Positions 7,463-16,070 of a DNA stretch of 27,003 nt are shown piece after piece. The position numbers and the translations under genes are program-made. The DNA is from a virus. A model generated the notes under the pieces. The model was not told the DNA's origin. It did no database searches and saw nothing but the letters and a program-made list of their open reading frames with translations. The DNA lies in IMG/VR virus record IMGVR_UViG_3300042475_000520, positions 1 to 27,003 of that record. One strand, written 5' to 3'. The stretch's first letter is position 1, and each line of letters opens with the position of its first letter.

Positions 7463-7817
7463 TCAACGAACTGTCTACGTAGTACAAGTAGACAATAACA
7501 AAGACCTCTCGGACGCGAAGAAGTACGGCGCGTTGCGTGCGGTCTTCGGTAATCCGCGTAAACCTTACGACACGACAGGCATGATCGCTAAGGCGCGTCG
7601 TGTCATGGCTGAATGGCAAAATGGCGACCACCTGTTGATGGTTGGCGACCCTACGCTGTGCGCAGTTTGCATGGTAGTAGCAAGTGAGCAGGACGACATT
7701 ATCAATGTGCTGAGCTGGGATCGTAACTCGTTCTCGTACATGCCTCAGCGTTGGGACTTTGGGCAGATGGGTCTCGACTATGACGATTTTGAAACAGCGG
7801 ATGACAAACCGCTTTAA
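7449..7817 (+). CDS. Hypothetical 122-aa phage protein
   Basis: I do not recognise this acidic protein. It has alternating strands and helices, two Cys in the LCAVCM segment near residue 75, and an acidic C-terminus. It shows no membrane segment or nucleotide-binding loop. Its start overlaps the polymerase end by 14 bases, with AGGAAAG about 6 bases upstream. It lies between the replicase and the recombination ATPase, so a replication-accessory role is possible, but nothing in the sequence shows one. Confidence 0.72.
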   Translation: MEHGNQRTVYVVQVDNNKDLSDAKKYGALRAVFGNPRKPYDTTGMIAKARRVMAEWQNGDHLLMVGDPTLCAVCMVVASEQDDIINVLSWDRNSFSYMPQRWDFGQMGLDYDDFETADDKPL

Positions 7818-7836
7818 CCCACGAAAGGAGAAAAAT

Positions 7837-8577
7837 ATGTCAAACTGGCAAGACGCCTTGAGAAAAGGCAAACAGGACGTGCCACCCCGTATTTGTATTT
7901 ACGGCGGTCACGGTATCGGTAAGTCTACCTTGGCTAGCAAGTTCCCAGCGCCGATTTTCATCAGCACTGAGGACGGGCTAGACTCGTTAGACGTTACCAG
8001 CTTCCCGCGTGCAACTAAGGTTGAGGACGTGGTCGAGAACATCAAGACTCTCATCAAAGAGGATCACGAGTTCAAGACCGTCGTAATCGACTCGGTTGAT
8101 TGGCTTATTGAGCCGCTCATCGTGAGCAACGTGGAATCTTCACATGACGCTAAAGACCTTGCCTACGGTAAAGGTCAGATGCTCGTTGCTGAGGAGTTCC
8201 GCGAGATCCTGCAAGGGCTGGACGTGCTGCGTGTAAAGCGCCGTATGAATGTCGTGCTGATCGCTCACGCTGCCGTGGTGAAGTTTGAAGACCCGCGTAC
8301 TGAACCCTACGACCGCTTCCAGCCTAAGCTGCCTAACCGCTGCAACGCGCTGCTGCAGGAGTGGGCTGATGTGCTCGCGTTTGCTGCGTTCAAGGTGATC
8401 ATTCGCAAGTCTGACTCCGGTTTCAATAACCAGAAAACACGAGGCGTAACGACTGGTGAGCGCTTGCTTCACTTTGTTGAGAACCCCGCGTTCGCTGCTA
8501 AGAACCGGTACACCTGTCCTGACGATATTGAGATGACAATCGAAAATATCGAAAAACTGATCCCAATCTCTAAATAA
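7837..8577 (+). CDS. RecA-like P-loop ATPase, Sak4-type recombinase
   Basis: The 246-aa protein has Walker A GGHGIGKST at 23-31 and Walker B TVVID at 81-85. The conserved VLIAHA in the second half fits the sensor-like strand of RecA-fold ATPases. This is the phage AAA_24/Sak4 type that promotes single-strand annealing or strand exchange. It is followed at once by a DUF669 protein, a nuclease and a resolvase, the usual partners. A longer frame starts at 7759 inside the previous gene, but AAAGGAG at 7824-7830 sits 6 bases before the ATG at 7837 and decides the start. Confidence 0.86.
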   Translation: MSNWQDALRKGKQDVPPRICIYGGHGIGKSTLASKFPAPIFISTEDGLDSLDVTSFPRATKVEDVVENIKTLIKEDHEFKTVVIDSVDWLIEPLIVSNVESSHDAKDLAYGKGQMLVAEEFREILQGLDVLRVKRRMNVVLIAHAAVVKFEDPRTEPYDRFQPKLPNRCNALLQEWADVLAFAAFKVIIRKSDSGFNNQKTRGVTTGERLLHFVENPAFAAKNRYTCPDDIEMTIENIEKLIPISK

Positions 8578-8592
8578 CTTAAGGAAATTATC

Positions 8593-9093
8593 ATGGCTAA
8601 ATTTGGCTTTGACGTCTCTGACGTCACCCCTGACACCGGTGCTACCGGCGGTTCGTATGATCCCATCCCTGATGGCGAGTACGTGTTGAAAGCACTTGAC
8701 GCTGAGGAGAAAGCGACCAGCGCCGGTACGGGTTCTTACATCAAAGTGAAGTTTGAAGTCGTCAAGGGTGAGTACACCGGTCGTTTGATCTGGCAAAACT
8801 TCAACATCAACAATCCTAGCGAAAAGGCTCAGCGTATTGGTCGTCAACAGATGGTGGCATGGGCTACTGCTTGCGGTAAGCCTGACGCAGACGACACTGA
8901 CAAGCTGCTTGACAAGCCGTTCAGCGCGGCGGTCAGTATTGAGAAGGGCACTGGTGGTTATTCTGACAGTAACCGCATTAAAGCATTCTTGTTCAATCAG
9001 GAAGCCGCGCCAGCTAAGGCAGCGCCTAAACCCGCCGCTAAACCTGCTCCCGCAGCAGCCCCCGCTAGCAAGTCCGCTAACCCTTGGGATTGA
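8593..9093 (+). CDS. DUF669 protein, probable ssDNA-binding protein
   Basis: The 166-aa protein has the DUF669 layout. A Gly-rich start (PDGEYVLKALDAEEKAT) leads to a beta-rich core with YIKVKFEVVKGEYTGRLIWQNF, and the last 35 residues form an Ala/Pro/Lys-rich linker ending in NPWD. This family accompanies Sak4-type recombinases and is thought to bind single-stranded DNA. The flexible tail with an acidic, aromatic end is like the protein-docking tip of bacterial SSB, so it may recruit the neighbouring ATPase or nuclease. AAGGAAATT precedes the ATG. Confidence 0.83.
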   Translation: MAKFGFDVSDVTPDTGATGGSYDPIPDGEYVLKALDAEEKATSAGTGSYIKVKFEVVKGEYTGRLIWQNFNINNPSEKAQRIGRQQMVAWATACGKPDADDTDKLLDKPFSAAVSIEKGTGGYSDSNRIKAFLFNQEAAPAKAAPKPAAKPAPAAAPASKSANPWD

Positions 9094-9096
9094 GCC

Positions 9097-9933
9097 ATGG
9101 TAGCCATACCGCCTAGACCAGAGCAGCAGATCATTAACAGGGTCTACGCTGCTATTGAGAAAGAGAAGTCGTCAACCGACCTCTATCTCGGGCGGCTTGG
9201 CTCGTCTTTCATAGGCGAAGAATGCATACGACAGGTCTGGCTTGACTGGCGCGGGTTTGCCCGTGAAGGTTTTGAAGGACGTATGCTTCGCCTGTTTGAG
9301 ACGGGACACTTGCAGGAGGAGCGGATCGTAGCTGATCTGCGCCGCGCAGGATTTGCCGTCTGGGATAAACAGGAAGACGGTCGTCAGTTTGAGTTCATAG
9401 ATGAAACTGGCCACTTTATAACTAAGGTGGACGGGGTCATCAAAGATGTGCCAGATTGCGACACACCTCACGTGCTCGAGGTCAAGACGCACAACAAGAA
9501 CAGCTTTAGCGGTGTCGCTAAGAAGGGTATTCAGGAGTCTAAACCGCTGCATTATGCACAGGTTCAGATTAGCATGGCGCTCGGCGGCTTTACCCGCGCC
9601 CTTTACGTCGCGGTCTGCAAAGACGATGAGCAGTTCTACGTTGAGCGTGTCAAGGAAGACAAAGAGACACAGAAGAAGTTGAAGCAGAAAATCATTAAGC
9701 TGACTGAGGCGCGTCTGCGCCCTGCCGGTATCAGTGATGACGGTAGCAGCTTCGGGTGTAAGTTTTGTAGCATGAAGGCGGTCTGCGTGCGTGAGGCTGA
9801 ACCCTTACGTCACTGCCGCACATGCGCTATGGCCACTCCGACCCCAGCAGGGACTTGGACGTGTGAACTCAACAAGGTAACTCTCAGCATGGACGCTCAG
9901 CGTGCGGGCTGTGAGAATTACGAGGCTTTATGA
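9097..9933 (+). CDS. Cas4-like PD-(D/E)XK nuclease with predicted Fe-S cluster
   Basis: The 278-aa protein has a RecB/Cas4-type active site. GHLQEER at 70-76 supplies the early His/Glu block, Asp112 is in KVDGVI, and E128-V-K130 is in HVLEVKTHN. Cys43 together with Cys221, Cys224 and Cys230 (Cx2Cx5C) has the spacing of the Cas4/AddB iron-sulphur cluster. Further Cys at 240, 243, 256 and 272 could bind a second metal. It should be a single-strand-directed exonuclease that makes or trims ends for recombination with the upstream ATPase and DUF669 protein. The ATG lies 3 bases after the upstream stop; its ribosome site is weak. Confidence 0.87.
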   Translation: MVAIPPRPEQQIINRVYAAIEKEKSSTDLYLGRLGSSFIGEECIRQVWLDWRGFAREGFEGRMLRLFETGHLQEERIVADLRRAGFAVWDKQEDGRQFEFIDETGHFITKVDGVIKDVPDCDTPHVLEVKTHNKNSFSGVAKKGIQESKPLHYAQVQISMALGGFTRALYVAVCKDDEQFYVERVKEDKETQKKLKQKIIKLTEARLRPAGISDDGSSFGCKFCSMKAVCVREAEPLRHCRTCAMATPTPAGTWTCELNKVTLSMDAQRAGCENYEAL

Positions 9934-10406
9934 TTACAATCGGTATTGATCCAGGACTCAGCGGCGCTATTGGCGTTCTTCGTGATGGCGCTTTTGTAGC
10001 CGTGGAAGATATGCCGATTGTAGCTAAAGGCTCAGGAGCTGTGAAGAATGAAGTTGACCCCGCTGGGTTGATCACCCTGCTCAGGAAGCACGCCCCCGCT
10101 GAGGAGGCGGTATGCGTTGCGCTTGAGCGGGTGAACGCCATGCCTGGACAGGGGTCGTCTTCTATCTTTAGCCTCGGGGACAGTTTCGGCTCTGCCCGAG
10201 CTTCTATTGCAGGGTGTCGGTTTGAAACAGTTTACATGACCCCGTCGCAGTGGAAGAAACATTTCAAACTGACTAGCGACAAAGAAATGAGCAGGGCGCT
10301 CGCGATTCGCATGTTCCCTGAAGCGCCGATGAACTTGAAGAAACACTCTGATCGTGCGGAGGCATTGCTCATGGCTCGCTGGCTTTACGAGACGAGGTAC
10401 AAATGA
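9930..10406 (+). CDS. RuvC-like Holliday junction resolvase
   Basis: The 158-aa protein has the RNase H-fold catalytic set of phage RuvC-like resolvases: GIDPG with Asp7, ALERV with Glu66, and SDRAEALLMA with Asp141 and Glu144 at the end. WKKHFKLTSDKE at 108-119 is the usual helix region. It would cut branched DNA made during replication and recombination, and clear it before packaging. Its start overlaps the nuclease stop (ATGA). Length is typical for the family. Confidence 0.9.
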   Translation: MITIGIDPGLSGAIGVLRDGAFVAVEDMPIVAKGSGAVKNEVDPAGLITLLRKHAPAEEAVCVALERVNAMPGQGSSSIFSLGDSFGSARASIAGCRFETVYMTPSQWKKHFKLTSDKEMSRALAIRMFPEAPMNLKKHSDRAEALLMARWLYETRYK

Positions 10407-10642
10407 TTGAAACCCATATTAGAGGAATACCTTGCAAGGTTGAAATGACCGCAGGGTATTATCAGAAACCAGACTACAACAATTGGGTTAGCGACTGGGA
10501 TCACTACGGCGGTTGGTTTGACGTTGAGTTTGAGGTTTATGACCGTAAAGGTTATAAAGCAAAATGGCTTGAGAAAAAGATGACCGCTGAAGATGAGAAA
10601 CGAATCATCAACGAATTAACTGAAAAAGCAGGAGAACATTAA
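10403..10642 (+). CDS. Hypothetical 79-aa protein
   Basis: I do not recognise this small protein. It is rich in Trp, Tyr and Asp in its first half (NNWVSDWDHYGGWFDVEF), and its second half is charged and helical. That first half looks like a beta hairpin. GAGG lies 6 bases before the ATG, which overlaps the resolvase stop in an ATGA. Coupling and context fit a small accessory gene. Confidence 0.72.
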   Translation: MIETHIRGIPCKVEMTAGYYQKPDYNNWVSDWDHYGGWFDVEFEVYDRKGYKAKWLEKKMTAEDEKRIINELTEKAGEH

Positions 10643-10824
10643 TGGAAACTTTTGAACCCGCATGCCCTTGGCATATTCAAGTCGGTGATTTATTCATCGC
10701 TCCTGGTCGCGTGCCTAACACGGGTACGGTCTGGATTGGTGAAGTAGAAAGCGGCGAAGGCGGCGAATTTAAGACTGAAGACCTCGCCAAAATATTACGC
10801 ACGTTTTACAACAAAAACTTCTGA
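10642..10824 (+). CDS. Hypothetical 60-aa protein
   Basis: This unknown small acidic protein has a beta-strand-like centre (GTVWIGEVESG) and a short C-terminal helix. AGGAG lies 7 bases before its ATG, and its start overlaps the previous stop by one base (TAATG), so translation is likely. No domain is recognised. Confidence 0.68.
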   Translation: METFEPACPWHIQVGDLFIAPGRVPNTGTVWIGEVESGEGGEFKTEDLAKILRTFYNKNF

Positions 10825-11231
10825 TGGCTAAAATAACCCCTACACGGGTCAAAAAGCAGGTCGGTCTGAACCCGATTGCTAAGCTAGTAGCGCGTGAAAA
10901 CATGCGCAAGGCTATTCTTGATCAAAAGATCCAGCTCTACATGCGATCCGAGGGTGAACCTTGTGATGACTTCTGCGTGCCGATGTGGATGATGTTCCGC
11001 GCATTAATCAATGCAGCGGGAGCCGATCCGAAAGTAGGGGTTGACATCTATGAAGTCAAAATCATTCGCGGGGCACTCTCCGCGCTTGAGCAAATGATAA
11101 CTGATAACAAATACCGCCGCGTAAACATTATTTCACTTGAGACAGCGCTTGACTGCGCTTACGCACTGACTAACAAAGTTAACTCAGTGCTGTTCAATCA
11201 AGAGTGGAATAGGCTCGCGGGCGGTATGTAA
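10824..11231 (+). CDS. Hypothetical 135-aa helical protein
   Basis: I do not recognise this mostly helical protein. It has a basic N-terminus (TRVKKQVG), an amphipathic middle with two Met/Trp-rich turns (VPMWMMFRAL) and no clear catalytic motif. It is coupled to its neighbours by one-base overlaps at both ends (TGATG and TAATG). The basic, helical character would suit a nucleic-acid-binding or regulatory protein, but this is weak. Confidence 0.7.
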   Translation: MAKITPTRVKKQVGLNPIAKLVARENMRKAILDQKIQLYMRSEGEPCDDFCVPMWMMFRALINAAGADPKVGVDIYEVKIIRGALSALEQMITDNKYRRVNIISLETALDCAYALTNKVNSVLFNQEWNRLAGGM

Positions 11232-11431
11232 TGCCGTGGGCGTATATTCGCTCACTGCTCGGACCAGGATTACATTGGGACAGAACCCAGCGGGAGTTGT
11301 TAGACGCTATAGCGCGTGCAGACCGTGAAGGTCAACCGGACGCCGCTGAACATATTCGCATCATACTCAGGCTACGTAACCGCGTGCTCATGGACGTTGA
11401 GCAAAAAGAAACCCCGCCGGAGCGGGGTTAA
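11231..11431 (+). CDS. Hypothetical 66-aa protein, last gene of the rightward operon
   Basis: This small protein, with many Arg residues, is not recognised. Residues 15-56 form a likely helical pair (RTQRELLDAIARADREG, then AAEHIRIILRLRNRVLM). It overlaps the previous stop by one base. Its last codons and its TAA stop (11429-11431) fall inside the terminator hairpin, so the Thr-Pro-Pro-Glu-Arg-Gly tail is dictated by the hairpin sequence. Confidence 0.65.
   Translation: MPWAYIRSLLGPGLHWDRTQRELLDAIARADREGQPDAAEHIRIILRLRNRVLMDVEQKETPPERG
11401..11429 (-). terminator. Intrinsic terminator of the leftward structural operon
   Basis: AACCCCGC at 11410-11417 pairs with GCGGGGTT at 11422-11429 around a CGGA loop, an 8-bp GC-rich stem. 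Read leftward, the stem is followed by TTTCTTTTT, the U-tract of an intrinsic terminator. Read rightward it is followed by AAAAGTGG, so it should stop leftward transcripts best. It lies 41 bases past the end of the last structural gene. Confidence 0.82.
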
Positions 11432-11469
11432 AAGTGGCAACTGCTCTAAAAGAGACAGTGAGGTGAATT

Positions 11470-13509
11470 TTACTTCATTTTCTTCAAGTCAGCTTCGATG
11501 TCCGCATCAATGTCCGGACCGATCAAGCGGCTGCCAGGAATGTTAGGGATATCCGACGCTTCAATATTCTCTGGCGTGGCGTTAGGATCAATCGGTGAAG
11601 GCGGGAATGCTGTCACAGTACCCATGATCGCACCCGTCTCGCCTTTACCGAGCTTAGCCGCCCCTGCGGTAGCCTTAACATTGTACTGCTCAATCAATTT
11701 AACAGCCGCCGCAACTTCATGCGGGTCACTTGACATGAGCAATTTGCTGACTTTCTCAGCAACTTCATCAGTCATCGTAGCGCTGCGTGCTACACGTGCT
11801 GCCATGTTTGTGAAAGAATTCCAGAACGTCCCCGTCACGGCATCCGCAACTGCTGCCCCTACCCCTGAGTCCTCCTCAAAGCGTTCACGCGCCTGAGTGC
11901 GTCTTCCGGTAGCCGCGCCACCAAGGATGCGGTTGGATTGTTGGAACAACTGAGCCTCACGCTCAAGAGCCGACTTGAACATCTCAAACTTAGCAGGGCT
12001 GTCAAACAACGGCTGCAACTTAGCTTGCATCTCAGGCGAGCCGATGATACGCTGTGCGGCGTTCAAATTAGCAGCAGTCGGATCCATTATTTTGCTGTAG
12101 ATGTCACGAACAACACCTGTGCGGAACGCGTCTTTTTCAGCGTTACCCATTTTGCTGATCATGTCAATCACTTGCTCATGGTCTAGCTTGTTGAAGTCCT
12201 TCATACCTGCGCGCATCGCCTCAAGCACTTCCATGTCACCGGAGTAGGCTTGACGAGCTTTGAGATAAGGTGAGTTCACGCCGCCTGTAGCCTCGTCAAT
12301 CGCGTTTACGTAGACATTACGGAGCTGCTTGAGAGCGTTAGCTTCAGCGCTGCTCATACCTTTAGCACTTGTGTAACCAGCTTCAATCGTTGCGTCGATA
12401 CCGCGCTTGACGTAATCAAGTGTGCGGACGTCAGGCAATTTTGCCAACTCTAAAATCTCATTACCGTTGGCGTCAAATTTACCAGTGGGTTTGTAGATTT
12501 CGGGCAGGGCAAACTTGCTGGGGTCTTCACCGCGCAACTTAGCCGCTTGAGCTTCCGTGTCAGCAATGCTACGCGCTTTGCTCCAGAACTCTTGAAAACG
12601 AGGGTTCTTCAAAGCATCAATGATGCGGGGGTCATCTACGTCACCAAAAGCGTACGCGTCGTCATAAAGCGTATCAGCTTGCTTACGCAACTCTTTCATC
12701 ATCTTCTGCTCATCAGCGTAGAAGTTACCAGACTTGATCCCTTTACGGGTTTGTGCGTAAGTGCGCTCACGAGCACCGGCGGTTTGCTCGCCGAGTTTCT
12801 TCTCAACTAAACGACCGCTGGGACCGCTACGCTGGGCAACGGTCTCGGCGAGGTCAACTAGGGCGGGGTCAGCGTTAGCTATGGTTGACGGAATATTACG
12901 AGCACGGTCTTGAACGACCTTCTGCTCAATCTGCTGAGGAGTCATACCTGACTCGTTCATAGCACGGGAAACTTTACCTAGAGCTGTTTTAGTCACGCTA
13001 GCCTCGCTAGGGGCGAGCCGGTCACGTAACCACTTAGCAGCCGCACCGCTACCGCGAATGACTGCCGGAGCAGCTGTGCCGAGTGTTGTTCCGACCACTG
13101 TTCCGGTAGTTGCCCCCGCGCCTCGTTCTCCTGGCTGGGCAGAACCCGCGCCAGAGACAGCACCGGTCACACCGCCGGTCACCGCGCCGCGCACGTAAGG
13201 GTTTGCTGCTAAGCGAGCTAAAGCGCTAGCGGCGACCGGAGCAGTAGCGCCTCCAGTAGCGGGAGCGGTCAGCATCGCAGCTAAAGCAGGAGCAGCCCCG
13301 CCGCCGAACTCAAGAGCCGGAGCCACAAACGGGTTCTCTTTAGAATACTGCGCATATTCTTGATTGATTCTAGCGAGTTCAGTCTCGTAACCCTTGCTAC
13401 CGGCGAGCTTTGAGCGGAGCCATGCTTCGGCTTCATCACCCCAGCCCATACCGAGACCTTGACCGAGGACGGCACGAGCACCGCCCAAGTACGGATTAGC
13501 TGTAGCCAT
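11470..13509 (-). CDS. Large internal virion / DNA ejection protein
   Basis: The 679-aa protein starts with GARAVLGQGLGMGWGDEAEAWLRS near residues 10-32, a block seen at the start of phage internal virion proteins, then ELARINQEYAQYSKENP. Residues 68-150 are Ala/Gly-rich and hydrophobic, as in membrane-active ejection proteins. The rest is long, charged and helical. It would be packed in the virion and ejected with the DNA. It is the last gene of the structural operon and starts one base inside the upstream stop (TAATG). No lysozyme or polymerase motif is visible. Family assignment rests on composition, the N-terminal block and position. Confidence 0.68.
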   Translation of the reverse strand: MATANPYLGGARAVLGQGLGMGWGDEAEAWLRSKLAGSKGYETELARINQEYAQYSKENPFVAPALEFGGGAAPALAAMLTAPATGGATAPVAASALARLAANPYVRGAVTGGVTGAVSGAGSAQPGERGAGATTGTVVGTTLGTAAPAVIRGSGAAAKWLRDRLAPSEASVTKTALGKVSRAMNESGMTPQQIEQKVVQDRARNIPSTIANADPALVDLAETVAQRSGPSGRLVEKKLGEQTAGARERTYAQTRKGIKSGNFYADEQKMMKELRKQADTLYDDAYAFGDVDDPRIIDALKNPRFQEFWSKARSIADTEAQAAKLRGEDPSKFALPEIYKPTGKFDANGNEILELAKLPDVRTLDYVKRGIDATIEAGYTSAKGMSSAEANALKQLRNVYVNAIDEATGGVNSPYLKARQAYSGDMEVLEAMRAGMKDFNKLDHEQVIDMISKMGNAEKDAFRTGVVRDIYSKIMDPTAANLNAAQRIIGSPEMQAKLQPLFDSPAKFEMFKSALEREAQLFQQSNRILGGAATGRRTQARERFEEDSGVGAAVADAVTGTFWNSFTNMAARVARSATMTDEVAEKVSKLLMSSDPHEVAAAVKLIEQYNVKATAGAAKLGKGETGAIMGTVTAFPPSPIDPNATPENIEASDIPNIPGSRLIGPDIDADIEADLKKMK

Positions 13510-16061
13510 TATTCAGTTCCTTCCTCAAGCGGGGCAGTCATACGGTAAGCGCCCGAAGTGATTTGATCAAGACGTGATTGTTCACGAGCGACGCGGTCCT
13601 GAAGCACTCTGTAAGCGCGTTTGATGATTGCGCCGCGTTCTTCTTTAGTTTTAGCGCCGATACCTTCAAGCTCCATCAAGATTGCGCGTTCGCCTTCAGT
13701 CGGTGCGCCACCGAAGGTTGCTTTCAACTTAGCCAGACCCTGAGAACCGAGCAGGTTGTTAAGGATACGTGTGTTGACAATCGTAGGATCTTTAGAACCC
13801 GCCGCTTCACCCAAGAACTGCTGCCCTTTCTCCAACCAGCCCCCCGCTAATGTGTTCGGGTTCAGCGCGTACGCCTGTTTCAAATCAAGCAGAGATTGCT
13901 TGCTAGAGGCGATAAGGTCTTCAGCTTCGCTCTTCATTTTGATTTCAGGTCCGCTCAGCTTAGCTTGCTGTTGTTTCTGGTTTTGGAATTTTTCCTGAGC
14001 CAGAGCCAAATTAGCAGCCGTTGTGCTTACACCCGCTAACGAGGCCGTAATCTGCGCCAGTTTACCTTCAATATTCATATTGCCGATAACTTCTACGCGC
14101 TTCTGGTACTCAGGAGTTCCTGGTGTCAACCCCTCATCCTTCGCTTGCTTACCTGCGGAAGACTGCGGCTCACCAGACTTGATATAATCCTTGATGAGTT
14201 CTGTAGCGATCGCTCGCTTGTCTTTCATCTCTTCGCCAGCTAGCGAACGCAAGGTGTTCAAGTCTTCTTTTGCTGCGGTCATCTTCATCTTCTGACCTTC
14301 AAGAGCCAGAGCGAGTTTCTGTTGAGCAGAAGCGCGTTTGTTTTTAGAGTATTCACCCAGCTCTTTACCGACCATACTGAGGTTCTCAGCAAAGTGGCCG
14401 GTTTTAGTGGGAGCGCCGAACGCAGACGCCAATCTGAAATACATCTCAGCCTTAGAAGATTTCTCATCTTCGGGGGACTTCATAGCGCTGCTGAGCATCT
14501 TAGCGAATGCGTCGCTCTCAGCCTTAGCGCTAGCGCGGGCGGCTTTCAAATCTTCTCCGTAAGCACCGTCTTTTGGACCGTACGCAGCGAGCAAGGCTTG
14601 AATGTTACCCATACGCTCAGAGCCGAACGCTGGCGGTGCTACGGGTGGGGGCTTAGGCGCGGCTACAACAGCTGGAGCCACGGGAGCCTCGTTCATAGCA
14701 ATAGTAGCCAGAGGCGCGTTGACTGGCTCGGCTTCTGCCCGCGTTGAAATCATAGGCGGCGGGGGGCTGCTCATGTCGACAGGGCTAATCTCAACCGGTG
14801 CGCGGTCACGCTCTTGACGAGCGAGAAAGTCTGCTTCTTCCTCAGCGCTTCCGTAGCCGCTAGGTAAACTCACGCTACCGGCGGTTTGATAATGAGTTTT
14901 CACTTGACCGCCCTCAGCAAAAGCCATCGTAGCCATATTTTGATCGTCAAAGTATTTACCGCCGCCTCCGGAGCCGCCAAAATTGTAGTCGCTTCCGCGG
15001 AAATCGTAACTTCCGTCAAGGTTAAATGAGTTGTCAACTAAGTATTTATCAAACTCTTCTGGTAGGTCTTCTGGGTTTTTCATTAAACCCCTTGAAGGTC
15101 CGTATTCAACAAGGTCTGGGTCATCAAAAAACGACTTGTCTTCTTTTGGTTTTTCAACTGTAAAATCTGGCAACTCAAGAGGAGTTTCAGGAATGATTAA
15201 CGGGATATTGGTGTCAACAGTGTCAGGAATATCATTGATGATTGGCTTTGTGTAAATTGACGGTATTTCAACCACGGGATCAACCACCGGATCAACCACC
15301 GGATCTACTACAGGGTCAGTGATTACGGGGTCTACCACTGGATCTACCACGGGATCAACTACAGGATCTACCACGGGATCAACTACAGTAGGTGTGGTTA
15401 CGATAGGGGTAGTAACAATAGGGGTTGTAACTGTTGGGGTGGTGACAGTTGGAGTGGTGACCGTTGGAGTGGTGACCGTTGGTGCTGTTACGGTGGCTGT
15501 CGGAGTAAAAGTTGGTCCGTACTTAGGCGCTTGCAGCACGTTTCCCCAACGATTCTGAGTAGCGTTATAAATGTCTTGACCGCTAATGCCATACAAATCT
15601 GCATACGCATTAATAGCGCTTGAATAAGCGTTCGGGTTTTTAGCGGCGTAATCTTGAATGTTTTGGTTGTACTGCTTGATACCAATATTTCGACCAGTGA
15701 TTGGGTCCGGCGAAGGGTCTTTGTCACTCTTAGTTGCCCATTGCAATCCAGCAGACTTAGGTTCATAACCGGTTTGAAACTGAGATTGCATGTACATCGG
15801 AGTATTCATCAAACGGGTTTGATACTCTTTCTTGTACGCGTCATACGCAGCCGTGTCAGCGGGAGCGTTAGCTTTGTCAATGTTGTATTTAGCTAAGAGC
15901 GAATCATAGTTAGTTTGCGCGGCGGTCAGCTTGTCACCTGTCAGTGTGTCCGTAGCGACTGGGCGTGTGCCAGGATCAACCGGAGTTGCACCTGAATAGT
16001 TAACCCTGCCAGGAGTACCTACCCCGTATTGCTGCATTATGCGGTTGAGTTCAAATCCCAT
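13509..16061 (-). CDS. Internal virion protein with low-complexity Thr-Val-Pro / Val-Asp-Pro spacer
   Basis: The 850-aa protein has a helical N-terminal domain (1-185), then seven five-residue units of the TVTTP type (190-224) and about nine units of the VVDP type (226-262). A Gly/Asp-rich segment follows (350-370), then FAEGGQV at 381-387, an Ala/Pro linker (about 440-480) and a long charged helical C-terminal half. The repeats should form an extended stalk joining two folded parts. Position between two other large internal proteins suggests an ejection or internal core protein. A tail-fibre role is less likely but possible. AAGGAGCAGGT lies just before the ATG. Confidence 0.62.
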   Translation of the reverse strand: MGFELNRIMQQYGVGTPGRVNYSGATPVDPGTRPVATDTLTGDKLTAAQTNYDSLLAKYNIDKANAPADTAAYDAYKKEYQTRLMNTPMYMQSQFQTGYEPKSAGLQWATKSDKDPSPDPITGRNIGIKQYNQNIQDYAAKNPNAYSSAINAYADLYGISGQDIYNATQNRWGNVLQAPKYGPTFTPTATVTAPTVTTPTVTTPTVTTPTVTTPIVTTPIVTTPTVVDPVVDPVVDPVVDPVVDPVITDPVVDPVVDPVVDPVVEIPSIYTKPIINDIPDTVDTNIPLIIPETPLELPDFTVEKPKEDKSFFDDPDLVEYGPSRGLMKNPEDLPEEFDKYLVDNSFNLDGSYDFRGSDYNFGGSGGGGKYFDDQNMATMAFAEGGQVKTHYQTAGSVSLPSGYGSAEEEADFLARQERDRAPVEISPVDMSSPPPPMISTRAEAEPVNAPLATIAMNEAPVAPAVVAAPKPPPVAPPAFGSERMGNIQALLAAYGPKDGAYGEDLKAARASAKAESDAFAKMLSSAMKSPEDEKSSKAEMYFRLASAFGAPTKTGHFAENLSMVGKELGEYSKNKRASAQQKLALALEGQKMKMTAAKEDLNTLRSLAGEEMKDKRAIATELIKDYIKSGEPQSSAGKQAKDEGLTPGTPEYQKRVEVIGNMNIEGKLAQITASLAGVSTTAANLALAQEKFQNQKQQQAKLSGPEIKMKSEAEDLIASSKQSLLDLKQAYALNPNTLAGGWLEKGQQFLGEAAGSKDPTIVNTRILNNLLGSQGLAKLKATFGGAPTEGERAILMELEGIGAKTKEERGAIIKRAYRVLQDRVAREQSRLDQITSGAYRMTAPLEEGTE
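15270..15494. repeat. Tandem 15-bp and 12-bp coding repeats
   Basis: On the minus strand, bases 15494-15387 carry seven imperfect 15-bp units and bases 15386-15270 carry imperfect 12-bp units. They encode the TVTTP and VVDP runs of the 850-aa structural protein. Unit lengths are multiples of three, so gain or loss of units keeps the frame. There are no unique spacers, so it is not a CRISPR array. Confidence 0.85.
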
Positions 16062-16070
16062 ACCTGCTCC

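Noticed and set aside
7759-7836. 26-codon N-terminal extension of the RecA-like ATPase
   Set aside because: A strong AAAGGAG lies 6 bases before the ATG at 7837, and the extension only reads through the end of the previous gene.
8140-8847. 235-codon minus-strand open frame across the ATPase and DUF669 genes
   Set aside because: Both genes underneath it are recognisable and well started. The frame spans their junction and looks like a codon-bias shadow.
14322-14747. 141-codon plus-strand open frame inside the 850-aa structural gene
   Set aside because: It has no start signal and no protein features, and lies opposite a long continuous gene in a tightly packed leftward operon.
15270-15494. 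CRISPR-like array
   Set aside because: The units are 12 or 15 bp, directly adjacent without spacers, and in frame within a coding region.
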